The position numbers and the translations under genes are program-made. From Streptomyces olindensis (GTDB lineage Bacteria > Actinomycetota > Actinomycetes > Streptomycetales > Streptomycetaceae), in the NCBI GenBank assembly GCA_000696115.1, contig JJOH01000022.1:58193-122192 (forward strand): a stretch of DNA of 64,000 nt. Direction: 5' to 3'. This document shows positions 14,266 through 22,488 of this stretch, piece by piece (the first letter of the stretch is position 1; every line of letters starts with the position of its first letter). The notes below the pieces were generated by a model. It was given only the letters and a program-made list of their open reading frames with translations, was not told where the DNA came from and did not search any database.

Positions 14266-16722
14266 TCACTCCAGGAGATCCGTCAGGGCCTGCTCGGCCC
14301 AGATGATCTTCCCGTCGGGGATGAACCGCGTGCCCCACCGCTGGGTGAGCTGGGAGACCAGCAGCAGGCCGCGCCCGCCCTCGTCCGTCGTGCGAGGGTG
14401 GCGCAGATGGGGCGCCGTCGCGCCGCCGTCGAAGACCTCGCAGACCAGGGCCCGCTCACGGATCAGCCGGAGCCGGATGGGCCCCTCCGAGTACCGCATG
14501 GCGTTGGTGACCAGCTCGCTCACCACCAGTTCCGTGGTGAAGACCAGCTCCTCCAGACCCCAGCGCGACAGCTGCCGGGTGGCCGTGCGGCGGGCCTCGG
14601 CGACGACGGCCGGGTCGCAGGGCAGGTCCCAGGCCGCGACCTGGTCGGCGCCGAGACGTTTCGTCCGGGCCATCAGCAGCGCCACGTCGTCGTACGGGCG
14701 CGCCGGGACCAGCGCGTCGACCACAGCCCTGCAGTAGGAATCGAGCGGCCCCGCCCGCTCCAGCGCCCTGCGCAGCCGCTCCCGGCCCGTGTCGACCGCC
14801 CAGGTCTCGCCACGGGCCAGCAGCCCGTCGGTGTGCAGCGCCAGCGTGCTGCCCTCCGCCAGGGACAGCTCGACCGCCTCGAAGGGCGGGCCGCCCACGC
14901 CGAGCGGCGGCCCCTGCGGGAGATCGATGAACGTGACCGAACCGTCGGGCAGGACCACGGCCGGCGCGGGATGGCCCGCGGCGGCCATCGCACACCGGCC
15001 GTCGACGGGGTCGTAGACGACGTACAGGCACCCGGAGCCCACGGACTGCCCGCTGCCGGTGCCCGCCGCGCCCGGCTCGACGCCCTCCTCCCGCGCCGAC
15101 CGCGCCACCAGGTCGTCGAGGTGGGCCAGCACCTCCTCGGGCGTCAGGTCCAGCGCGGCCAGCGTCCGCACGGCGGTCCGCAGCTGCCCCATGGCCGCGG
15201 CGGCGTCGATGCCGTGCCCGGGGACCTCGCCCACGACGAGCGCGACGCGCGCCCCGGACAGCGGGATGAGGTCGTACCAGTCGCCGCCCAGGCCGGTCAG
15301 CTCGTCGGCCGGCCGGTAGCACGCGGCCACCTCGACGGCGTCCTGCTCGGGCAGCCGGTGGGGGAGGAGACTGCGCTGGAGGACGAGCGCGGCGTCGCGC
15401 TCGCGGGTGTAGCGGCGGGCGTTGTCCACGCAGACGGCCGCGCGGGCGACGAGGTCCTCGGCCAGGCGCAGATCCTCCTCGTCGAAGGGCTCACGGCGGT
15501 CGCCGCGGAAGAAGGAGGTGACGCCCAGGATGGTCCCGCGTGACCGGATCGGCACGGTCATCGCGCTCTGCGGGCCCGGCTCCAGGAAGGCGGCCCCCCG
15601 GTCGCCCGGGACGTCCGCGGCCCACTCCCGGGCCGGCGGATCGAGTCGCTCCGCACGCCAGGACCGTCCCGTGGCCAGGGAACGGGCCGGGGGCGACCCG
15701 GCCAGGTAGGCCACGCCGTCGCCGATCGCCACTCCGGTCTCCGGCAGGTCGTCCTCCGTGGACCGGTGTCCGGCCCGGCGCAGCGCCGGCGGCTCCGTGT
15801 CCGCGAGCGGCCCCGGAGCCGGCTCGGCGCCCCGCAGCACCGTCTCCAGCAGGTCCACGCTGACGAAGTCGGCCAGTCCCGGCACCGCCACGTCGGCCAG
15901 TTCCTGCGCGGTGCGCACGAGGTCCAGGCTGCGGCCGATGCTCTGGCCGGCCCGGTCGAGCAGCGCCAGCCGCTGCCGGGCCCGGTGCCGCTCGGTCATG
16001 TCGACGACCGTGTAGTACACGCCGATCGGGCGGCCCCGGTCGTCCTCGAGCCGGGTGAAGGACAGCATGTGCGCGGTCTCGCGCAGCGGCGCCGACCGGA
16101 TCTGGCCCACGTGCTCGTACCCGACCACCGCCTCGCCGGTCTCCAGCACGTGCCGCATCTGTGCCTCGACCGCCTGGGCGTCCATGCCGGGCTGGACGTC
16201 CGCGAGACGCAGGCCCAGCCGCCGGGGCGCCGGTCCGCCGCCGAACTGCTCCAGGGCGGCGTTCGACCACACGAACCGCAGGTCCGTGTCCACGATCGCG
16301 ATCCCGACCGGGGCGTCGGACACCATCCGCTCCAGCACCGTGCGGCTCATGTCCCAGCCGGGCGCGTCGGCCAGCTCCGACAGCAGCACCAGCCAGCGTG
16401 AGCCGCCGTGGGCCTCGTCGGCCGCGGTGATCCGGGTCATGACGCGCACCGGCTGCCCGTCCCTGCGGCGGGCCGTCAGCAGCCCCGTCCAGCCGCCGTC
16501 CCTGCGGCACCGCTCGACCAGGTCCGGCACGCGCTGCGCGTCCTCGGCGGTCAGCAGGTCGGCCAGCTTCCTGCCGACCGCTTCGGACGCCGGGTACGCC
16601 AGCAGCAGCCGGGCGGCGCCGGTCCAGCCCGTCACCACGCCCTGCGGATCGAGCAACAGGGGCGCGGCGTCGGCCACGTCGAACCGCTGCCGGCCAACGC
16701 CGTACTCCTCGTGTGCGCCCAC
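14266..16722 (-). CDS. Multi-domain PAS-PAS-GAF-SpoIIE phosphatase with HATPase domain
   Basis: An 818-residue regulator. The order is two PAS domains (about 15-120 and 130-260), GAF (about 285-430, with MTVPIRSRGTILGVTSFF), PP2C/SpoIIE (about 445-650, LGGDWYDLIPLSGARVALVV, VPGHGIDAAAAMGQLRTA, LALHTDGLLA) and a C-terminal RsbW-like ATPase (VVSELVTNAMRYSEGPI, DEGGRGLLLVSQL). It therefore combines phosphatase and anti-sigma-kinase-like activities, a common Streptomyces architecture. GTG at 16722 with GAGAGG upstream was chosen; the 18-codon longer frame has no ribosome binding site. The downstream phosphatase gene is 66 bases away on the same strand, so the two may be co-expressed. Confidence 0.9.
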   Translation of the reverse strand: MGAHEEYGVGRQRFDVADAAPLLLDPQGVVTGWTGAARLLLAYPASEAVGRKLADLLTAEDAQRVPDLVERCRRDGGWTGLLTARRRDGQPVRVMTRITAADEAHGGSRWLVLLSELADAPGWDMSRTVLERMVSDAPVGIAIVDTDLRFVWSNAALEQFGGGPAPRRLGLRLADVQPGMDAQAVEAQMRHVLETGEAVVGYEHVGQIRSAPLRETAHMLSFTRLEDDRGRPIGVYYTVVDMTERHRARQRLALLDRAGQSIGRSLDLVRTAQELADVAVPGLADFVSVDLLETVLRGAEPAPGPLADTEPPALRRAGHRSTEDDLPETGVAIGDGVAYLAGSPPARSLATGRSWRAERLDPPAREWAADVPGDRGAAFLEPGPQSAMTVPIRSRGTILGVTSFFRGDRREPFDEEDLRLAEDLVARAAVCVDNARRYTRERDAALVLQRSLLPHRLPEQDAVEVAACYRPADELTGLGGDWYDLIPLSGARVALVVGEVPGHGIDAAAAMGQLRTAVRTLAALDLTPEEVLAHLDDLVARSAREEGVEPGAAGTGSGQSVGSGCLYVVYDPVDGRCAMAAAGHPAPAVVLPDGSVTFIDLPQGPPLGVGGPPFEAVELSLAEGSTLALHTDGLLARGETWAVDTGRERLRRALERAGPLDSYCRAVVDALVPARPYDDVALLMARTKRLGADQVAAWDLPCDPAVVAEARRTATRQLSRWGLEELVFTTELVVSELVTNAMRYSEGPIRLRLIRERALVCEVFDGGATAPHLRHPRTTDEGGRGLLLVSQLTQRWGTRFIPDGKIIWAEQALTDLLE

Positions 16723-16864
16723 GGCCGACCTCTCTGTCGCTGAGAGTGGTCTACCACCTCTTGCACCAATCTTCACCCTTCCTGCGGGAGGGGGCGGCTT
16801 GGGCGGGGCTGCTCGGTGGAGGGCGGTACGGGGGCCGAGCGGGTGCCCGCCCGGCCCGTGGGCG

Positions 16865-18127
16865 TCAGCTCCGCTGCCCGAGTACCTTCTCCAGGGCCCC
16901 GAGCGCTCCCTCGAGTTCCTCGCCGGTGATGGTGAGCGGCGGTGCCAGGCGGATCGTCGAGCCGTGGGTGTCCTTCGCGAGGACGCCCTCCCGCATGAGG
17001 CGCTCGCTGATCTCGCGGCCCGTGCCGAGCGCGGGGTCGATGTCGACGCCCGCCCACAGGCCGCGCGAGCGGAAGCCGACCACGCCCTTGCCGACCAGCC
17101 CCGCCAGGCCGTCGCGCAGGATCACGCCCAGTTCGGCCGCCCGGCGCTGGAACTCGCCCGTCTCCAGCAGCTCGACCACCGCCGTGCCGACCGCCGCCGC
17201 CAGCGGGTTGCCGCCGAACGTCGAGCCGTGCTCGCCCGGGTGCAGCACCCCGAGCACCTCCCGGCGCCCGACCACCGCCGACACCGGCACGATGCCGCCG
17301 CCCAGCGCCTTGCCCAGCAGCACCACGTCCGGCACCACCGACTCGTGCTCGACCGCCAGCGTGCCGCCCGTCCGGCCCAGCCCGGACTGGATCTCGTCGG
17401 CGACGAAGAGGCATCCCTCGCGGCGGGTCAGCTCGCGCACGCCGGCCAGATAGCCGTCGTCCGGGATGATCACCCCGGCCTCGCCCTGGATCGGCTCGAT
17501 CAGCACCGCGGCCGTCGTCTCGTCGACCGCCGCCTCCAGCGCGGCCAGGTCGTTGTACGGCACGACCCGGAACCCCGGTGTGAACGGCCCGAAGCCGGCC
17601 CGGGCGGTCTCGTCCGTGGAGAAGCTGACGATCGTCGTCGTCCGGCCGTGGAAGTTGTCCGCCGCCACCACGATCGTGGCCCGGTCCGCCGGGACGCCCT
17701 TGACGTCGTAGGCCCACTTGCGGGCCACCTTCACGCCGCTCTCCACCGCCTCCGCGCCGGTGTTCATGGGCAGTACCATGTCCTGCCCGGTCAGCGCGGC
17801 CAGCCGCTCCGCGAACTCCGCGAGCCGGTCGTTGTGGAAGGCCCGCGAGGTCAGGGTCAGCCGGTCGAGCTGGCGGTGGGCCGCCTCGATCAGCGCCGGG
17901 TGCCGGTGGCCGAAGTTGAGGGCCGAGTAGCCGGCCAGCATGTCGAGGTAGCGGCGGCCCTCCACGTCCTCCACCCAGGTGCCCTCGGCGCGGGCGACGA
18001 CCACGGGCAGCGGGTGGTAGTTGTGCGCGAGGACCGGCTCCTCCGCGCGGATGAGCTCCTCGGAGCCGCGGGGCTGTGGCGAGGCGGGGGTCTCCTGCGA
18101 GCCCTGCGTGCGGACGGGTGCGGTCAT
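16865..18127 (-). CDS. rocD: Ornithine aminotransferase
   Basis: A 420-residue class-III aminotransferase. It converts ornithine and 2-oxoglutarate to glutamate semialdehyde and glutamate in arginine/ornithine breakdown. Recognisable parts are YSALNFGHRHP, RAFHNDRLAEFAERL, NTGAEAVESGVKVARKWAY, the PLP Asp in FVADEIQSGLGRTG (Asp244) and the Schiff-base Lys273 in LLGKALGGG. The first 20 residues are a variable tail. Its ATG overlaps the stop of the upstream hydrolase gene (ATGA), so the two form an operon, with an Lrp regulator divided from it by 155 bases. Confidence 0.95.
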   Translation of the reverse strand: MTAPVRTQGSQETPASPQPRGSEELIRAEEPVLAHNYHPLPVVVARAEGTWVEDVEGRRYLDMLAGYSALNFGHRHPALIEAAHRQLDRLTLTSRAFHNDRLAEFAERLAALTGQDMVLPMNTGAEAVESGVKVARKWAYDVKGVPADRATIVVAADNFHGRTTTIVSFSTDETARAGFGPFTPGFRVVPYNDLAALEAAVDETTAAVLIEPIQGEAGVIIPDDGYLAGVRELTRREGCLFVADEIQSGLGRTGGTLAVEHESVVPDVVLLGKALGGGIVPVSAVVGRREVLGVLHPGEHGSTFGGNPLAAAVGTAVVELLETGEFQRRAAELGVILRDGLAGLVGKGVVGFRSRGLWAGVDIDPALGTGREISERLMREGVLAKDTHGSTIRLAPPLTITGEELEGALGALEKVLGQRS

Positions 18128-18954
18128 GAGCGGATCTCCCGGATCTCCTGGGTGCAGCACTTGATGCCGCCACCGGCCTTGCGGAACTCGGACAGGTCGA
18201 CGGGGACGGGGACGTAGCCACGGTCGGCGAGCTGCCCGGCCAGGTCCGTCGCCCCGGGCGAGATGAACACGTGGCGCCCGTCGGAGACGGAGTTGAGCCC
18301 GAACGCCATCGCGTCCTCGCGGGTGGCGAGCACCGCGTCCGGGTACAGCCGGGCCAGCACCTCGCGGCTGCCCGGCGAGAACGCCTCGGGGTAGTAGGCG
18401 ATGTTCCCGTCGGGCCCCTCGTCGAGGACGAACAGCGCCGTGTCCAGGTGGTAGAAGTACGGATCCACCAGCGTCAGGCCGATGACCGGCACACCGAAGT
18501 ACTCCTGCACTTCGCTGTGGGCCTCCCGGGTCGTGCGGAAGCCCGTCCCGGCCAGGATCCAGCGGCCGGCCGGCACGATGTCGCCCTCGCCCTCGCACAC
18601 CGACTCGGGGTGGTACACCTCGTAGCCCTCCGTCTTGAACCACGCCTCGTACGGCACGGACTCGGGACGGCGCTCGGGCGCGTGGAAGAGGGAGCCGAAG
18701 ACGCGGCCGTCGACGACGACCGCCGCGTTCGCGGCGAAGACCATGTCGGGCAGGCCGGGAACGGGTTTCACAGTGTCCACGGTATGGCCGTGGGCACGGT
18801 AGGTGTCGACCAGCGCCTGCCACTGGTCCAGGGCGCGGATGACGTCGACGGGTTCGTCGGGGTGCATCCAGGGGTTGATCGCGTACTGCACGGCGAAGTG
18901 TCTGGGTTCGCAGACGAGGTAGCGCCGCCGGCGCGGCACACGGGAGTCGGGCAC
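18124..18954 (-). CDS. Dimethylarginine dimethylaminohydrolase-like amidinotransferase-fold enzyme
   Basis: A 276-residue guanidino-group-modifying enzyme. It has FAVQYAINPWMHPDEPV at the N-terminus, PDMVFAANAAVVVDG, CEGEGDIVPAGRWILAGTGF, YHLDTALFVLDEG with the catalytic His, and GGGIKCCTQEIREI with the catalytic Cys near the C-terminus. DDAH hydrolyses N-methylated arginines to citrulline; close relatives use arginine or related guanidines. Pairing with rocD makes arginine or methylarginine breakdown to glutamate the likely pathway. GTG at 18954 follows GGAGGG with an 8-nt gap. The stop overlaps the rocD start. Confidence 0.85.
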   Translation of the reverse strand: MPDSRVPRRRRYLVCEPRHFAVQYAINPWMHPDEPVDVIRALDQWQALVDTYRAHGHTVDTVKPVPGLPDMVFAANAAVVVDGRVFGSLFHAPERRPESVPYEAWFKTEGYEVYHPESVCEGEGDIVPAGRWILAGTGFRTTREAHSEVQEYFGVPVIGLTLVDPYFYHLDTALFVLDEGPDGNIAYYPEAFSPGSREVLARLYPDAVLATREDAMAFGLNSVSDGRHVFISPGATDLAGQLADRGYVPVPVDLSEFRKAGGGIKCCTQEIREIRS

Positions 18955-19109
18955 GAAGGGGTCCCTCCGCTTCCTCACGGTGTGTGACTGGGGGTTGACA
19001 CAACGGTAGGAACTGACGGAGGGGCGAGCAAGAAACAAAGGTTGCGCGTGCGCGCAGGAACGCTGCGTCTTGCGGCCGGTCAGCGCACGTACGCTGCGCC
19101 GTCCGGGAG

Positions 19110-19598
19110 TTACTGGGGCGCCGGCTGGCTGGCTCCCGCCTCCGGACTGTCCGGCAGCAGATGGGACAGCACCATCACGCTGATCGTCTTCCGGATGAAC
19201 GGCTCCTGCCGGATCCGCTCCAGCACCTCCTCGAAGTGCTCCACGTCCCGGGCCCGCACGTGCAGCAGCGCGTCCGCGCCGCCGGTCACCGTCATCGCCG
19301 CGGTGATCTCCGGGTAGTCGCGCACGACCTCGGCCAGCCGCCGCGGCGGGGCCGCGCCCTCGCAGTACACCTCGACGTAGGCCTCCGTGCGCCAGCCCAG
19401 CGCCGACGGCTTCACCGTGGCCGTGAACCCGGTGATCACGCCCGTCTCGCGCAGCCGGTCGACCCGCCGCTTGACCGCCGTGGCCGACAGCCCGATCGCC
19501 GTGCCGATCTCGGCGAACGACGTCCTGGCGTTCGCCATCAACGCGGTGATGATCTTCCGGTCGAGTTCGTCGAACGGCGCGGACGACCTGCTGTTCAT
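19110..19598 (-). CDS. Lrp/AsnC family transcriptional regulator
   Basis: A 162-residue protein. An N-terminal winged helix (FDELDRKIITALMANARTSF, IGTAIGLSATAVKRRVDRL) is followed by the RAM ligand domain (about 65-150, AAMTVTGGADALLHVRARDV, RTISVMV-like end). It lies just upstream of the DDAH-rocD operon on the same strand, and amino-acid-responsive Lrp proteins commonly control rocD, so it is the likely local regulator. The promoter region of the operon between 18955 and 19109 contains GC-rich partial palindromes such as GCGCGTGCGC. A Pro/Ala tail ends the protein. Confidence 0.92.
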   Translation of the reverse strand: MNSRSSAPFDELDRKIITALMANARTSFAEIGTAIGLSATAVKRRVDRLRETGVITGFTATVKPSALGWRTEAYVEVYCEGAAPPRRLAEVVRDYPEITAAMTVTGGADALLHVRARDVEHFEEVLERIRQEPFIRKTISVMVLSHLLPDSPEAGASQPAPQ

Positions 19599-19654
19599 GC
19601 GGGCACTGTATCCACGTGTCCGGACAGGGGGGATCGCCCCTACACTCCACGTTC

Positions 19655-20404
19655 ATGCTGCGCGCCCTGGCTGTCGACGACGAACGCCCCTCGCTCGAGG
19701 AACTGCTCTACCTGCTGCAGGCCGATCCCCGCATCGGCAGCGCGGAGGGCGCCGGCGACGCGACCGAGGCACTGCGCCGCATCAACCGCGCCCTGGAATC
19801 CGGCCCCGGCGGGCCCGAGGCGATCGACGTCGTCTTCCTCGACATCCAGATGCCCGGCCTCGACGGCCTCGACCTGGCCCGGCTGCTCACCGGCTTCGCC
19901 CGCCCGCCGCTCGTGGTGTTCGTCACCGCCCACGAGGACTTCGCCGTGCAGGCCTTCGACCTCAAGGCCGTCGACTACGTCCTCAAGCCCGTCCGCAAGG
20001 AACGCCTCGCCGAGGCCGTCCGCCGGGCCGCCGAGCTGCGCGGAGCCACGCCCCGCATACCCGTGAGCGAACCCGACCCCGACCACATACCCGTCGAGCT
20101 CGGCGGCGTGACCCGGTTCGTCGCCGTCGACGACATCACCCACGTCGAGGCCCAGGGCGACTACGCCCGCCTGCACACCGACAAGGGCAGCCACCTGGTG
20201 CGCATCCCGCTGTCCACCCTGGAGGAGCGCTGGCGCTCCCGCGGTTTCGTCCGCATCCACCGCCGCCACCTCGTCGCCCTGCGCCACATCGGCGAGCTCC
20301 GCCTTGACGCCGGTACCGTCAGCGTCCTCGTCGGCTCCGAGGAGCTCCAGGTCAGCCGGCGCCACACGCGCGAACTGCGCGAGCTGCTCATGAGGAGGCC
20401 GTGA
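19655..20404 (+). CDS. LytTR-family response regulator
   Basis: A 249-residue response regulator. The receiver domain holds the acidic pair VDDE (8-10), phospho-acceptor Asp63 in VVFLDIQMPG and Lys in VDYVLKPV. The C-terminal LytTR DNA-binding domain spans about 145-249 (HVEAQGDYARLHTDKGSHLV, SRGFVRIHRRHLVAL). A TACACT box (19641-19646) lies 8 nt before the ATG, so the message may have almost no leader. It is the first gene of a four-gene operon with the kinase last; the next gene overlaps it by GTGA. Expected target: its own operon or the linked symporter. Confidence 0.95.
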   Translation: MLRALAVDDERPSLEELLYLLQADPRIGSAEGAGDATEALRRINRALESGPGGPEAIDVVFLDIQMPGLDGLDLARLLTGFARPPLVVFVTAHEDFAVQAFDLKAVDYVLKPVRKERLAEAVRRAAELRGATPRIPVSEPDPDHIPVELGGVTRFVAVDDITHVEAQGDYARLHTDKGSHLVRIPLSTLEERWRSRGFVRIHRRHLVALRHIGELRLDAGTVSVLVGSEELQVSRRHTRELRELLMRRP

Positions 20405-20766
20405 CGGTGCCCCAGGACCACACCGAACGCCGCGTCGTCGTCACCGGCCCGCCCCGGCAGGCCCGGCGCGCCTCCGGCTACTACCGCCCGCGCACGGAGA
20501 TCGACGAGCAGACCACCCTCGGCCACACCTACGTCCGCTCCCTGATGCGCACCCAGCTGCGCGCCGCCCTCACCGTCCTCGCGATCCTCGGCCTGCTCGT
20601 CGGCCCGCTCCCGCTGCTGTTCGCCGCCATGCCCGACGCCCGCCGCCTGGAGTGGGCCGTCCTCGGTTTCGGCCTCTACCTCCCCCTCGTCCTGCTCGCC
20701 CGGTGGTACGTCCGCCGCGCCGAGCGCAACGAGCGCGACTTCGTCCGCCTCGTCGAAGACCGCTGA
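20401..20766 (+). CDS. Small two-helix membrane protein (DUF485-like)
   Basis: A 121-residue protein. A charged cytoplasmic N-terminus (1-50) is followed by two membrane helices (about 53-76 and 84-104) and a basic/acidic tail. This size and topology recall YjcH/DUF485 proteins encoded directly before ActP-type acetate/pyruvate symporters, and a symporter gene follows after 9 bases. I infer an accessory role for that transporter; the sequence alone is not decisive. The GTG start overlaps the stop of the response-regulator gene. Confidence 0.75.
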   Translation: MTVPQDHTERRVVVTGPPRQARRASGYYRPRTEIDEQTTLGHTYVRSLMRTQLRAALTVLAILGLLVGPLPLLFAAMPDARRLEWAVLGFGLYLPLVLLARWYVRRAERNERDFVRLVEDR

Positions 20767-20775
20767 ACCCAGCCC

Positions 20776-22488
20776 ATGAACTCCAGCTACGCCGTCCCCG
20801 CCGTTGCCCTGGTCGTCGTCGCCACGGTCCTGGTCGGTGCCTTCGGCCTGCGCATCTCCCGCACCACCTCCGACTTCTACGTCGCCTCCCGCACCGTCGG
20901 CCCGCGCCTCAACGCCGCGGCCATCAGCGGCGAGTACCTCTCCGCCGCGTCCTTCCTGGGCATAGCGGGCCTGGTCCTGGTCCAGGGCCCCGACATGCTC
21001 TGGTACCCGGTCGGCTACACCGCCGGCTACCTGCTCCTGCTGCTCTTCGTCGCCGCTCCGCTGCGCCGCTCCGGCGCCTACACCCTCCCCGACTTCGCCG
21101 AGGCGCGCCTCGCCTCCCAGGCCGTACGGCGACTCGCCGGGGCCTTCGTCGTCGGCGTCGGCTGGCTGTACCTGCTGCCCCAGCTGCAGGGCGCCGGACT
21201 CACCCTGACGGTGCTGACCGGGGCGCCCGACTGGCTCGGCGGCGTGATCGTCGCCGTCGTCGTCACCGCCACCGTCGCCGCCGGCGGCATGCGCAGCATC
21301 ACCTTCGTCCAGGCCTTCCAGTACTGGCTGAAGCTCACCGCGCTGCTCGTCCCCGCCCTGTTCCTGATCCTCGCCTGGCAGAGCGACGGCGCCCCGCGGC
21401 ACGCCTTCGACGAACCGGCCACCTTCCGCGAACAGCGCGTGGTCCGCGTCGACGACAGCGTCGACCTGAAACTGGACCGACCGCTGACCGTCACGGTCAC
21501 CGGCACCGTCGACGGCCGTGCCCACACCGACACGCGCCTCGACCTCCCGGCCGGCACCCACCACATCGAACGCGGCACCCGGCTCACCTTCGCCGAGGGC
21601 GCGACCGTCCCCGCGGCCGAGCGCGGCGGCGGCGACCTCTCCCCGTCCCAGGCCGAGAGCCGCGCGGAACGCCCCTTGTACGCCACGTACGGGTTGATCC
21701 TCGCCACGTTCCTCGGCACCATGGGCCTGCCGCACGTCGTGGTCCGCTTCTACACCAGCCCGCACGGCGTCGCCGCCCGCCGCACCACCGTCGCGGTCCT
21801 CGGCCTGATCGGCGCCTTCTACCTCCTGCCCCCCGTCTACGGCGCCCTGGGCCGCCTCTACGCCCCCGAACTCACCCTCACCGGAGACCCCGACGCGGCC
21901 GTCCTGCTGCTGCCCGACCGGATGATCGGGGGAGTGGGCGGCGATCTCCTGGGCGCGCTGGTCGCGGGCGGCGCCTTCGCCGCGTTCCTGTCCACCGCCT
22001 CCGGCCTGACCATGGCCGTCGCGGGCGTCCTCACCCAGGACGTCCTGCCGTCCCGGGGCGTCAGGCACTTCCGGCTCGGCACGGTCCTCGCGATGGCGAT
22101 GCCCCTGGCGGCGAGCGTCCTGGTCGGCGGGCTCCCCGTCGCGGACGCGGTCGGTCTCGCCTTCGCCGTGTCGGCGTCCTCGTTCTGCCCGCTGCTCGTC
22201 CTGGGCATCTGGTGGCGGCGGCTCACCCCGCCCGGCGCGGCCGCCGGGATGCTGGTCGGCGGCGGCTCGGCCCTGCTCGCCGTCGCCGCGACCATGGCGG
22301 GCTACCCCGGCGAGGGCGCCGCCCTGCACGCCCTGCTCGCCTGGCCCGCCCTGTGGTCGGTGCCGCTGGGCTTCCTCACCATGATCCTGGTCTCCCTGGC
22401 CACCCCCGGCCGCGTCCCGCCGGGCACGGCGGCCGTCCTGGCCCGCTTCCACCTGCCCGAGGAACTGCGCACGGAGGTGACGGCGTGA
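20776..22488 (+). CDS. Sodium:solute symporter (ActP-like) with extracytoplasmic insertion
   Basis: A 570-residue SSS-family transporter. Family landmarks are TTSDFYVASRTVGPRLNAAA (30-49), SGEYLSAASFLGIAGLV, YTLPDFAEAR and RSITFVQAFQYWLKL (173-187). The closest relatives I recall are cation/acetate or monocarboxylate symporters. Between the helix ending near 201 and the one starting near 303 lies about 100 residues of polar, beta-rich sequence (VDLKLDRPLTVTVTGTVDG region), probably outside the membrane. Flanked by regulator and kinase genes and overlapping the kinase start by 4 bases, it may take part in sensing as well as uptake. Confidence 0.9.
   Translation: MNSSYAVPAVALVVVATVLVGAFGLRISRTTSDFYVASRTVGPRLNAAAISGEYLSAASFLGIAGLVLVQGPDMLWYPVGYTAGYLLLLLFVAAPLRRSGAYTLPDFAEARLASQAVRRLAGAFVVGVGWLYLLPQLQGAGLTLTVLTGAPDWLGGVIVAVVVTATVAAGGMRSITFVQAFQYWLKLTALLVPALFLILAWQSDGAPRHAFDEPATFREQRVVRVDDSVDLKLDRPLTVTVTGTVDGRAHTDTRLDLPAGTHHIERGTRLTFAEGATVPAAERGGGDLSPSQAESRAERPLYATYGLILATFLGTMGLPHVVVRFYTSPHGVAARRTTVAVLGLIGAFYLLPPVYGALGRLYAPELTLTGDPDAAVLLLPDRMIGGVGGDLLGALVAGGAFAAFLSTASGLTMAVAGVLTQDVLPSRGVRHFRLGTVLAMAMPLAASVLVGGLPVADAVGLAFAVSASSFCPLLVLGIWWRRLTPPGAAAGMLVGGGSALLAVAATMAGYPGEGAALHALLAWPALWSVPLGFLTMILVSLATPGRVPPGTAAVLARFHLPEELRTEVTA

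Noticed and set aside
13051..15543. 830-codon plus-strand open frame opposite the two phosphatase genes
   Set aside because: It mirrors the real minus-strand genes and encodes Arg/His/Gly-rich nonsense with no motif or ribosome binding site; high-GC DNA keeps such frames open.
20161..22452. 763-codon minus-strand frame opposite the symporter gene
   Set aside because: Low-complexity Gly/Glu/Ala translation; the plus strand has a full membrane transporter.
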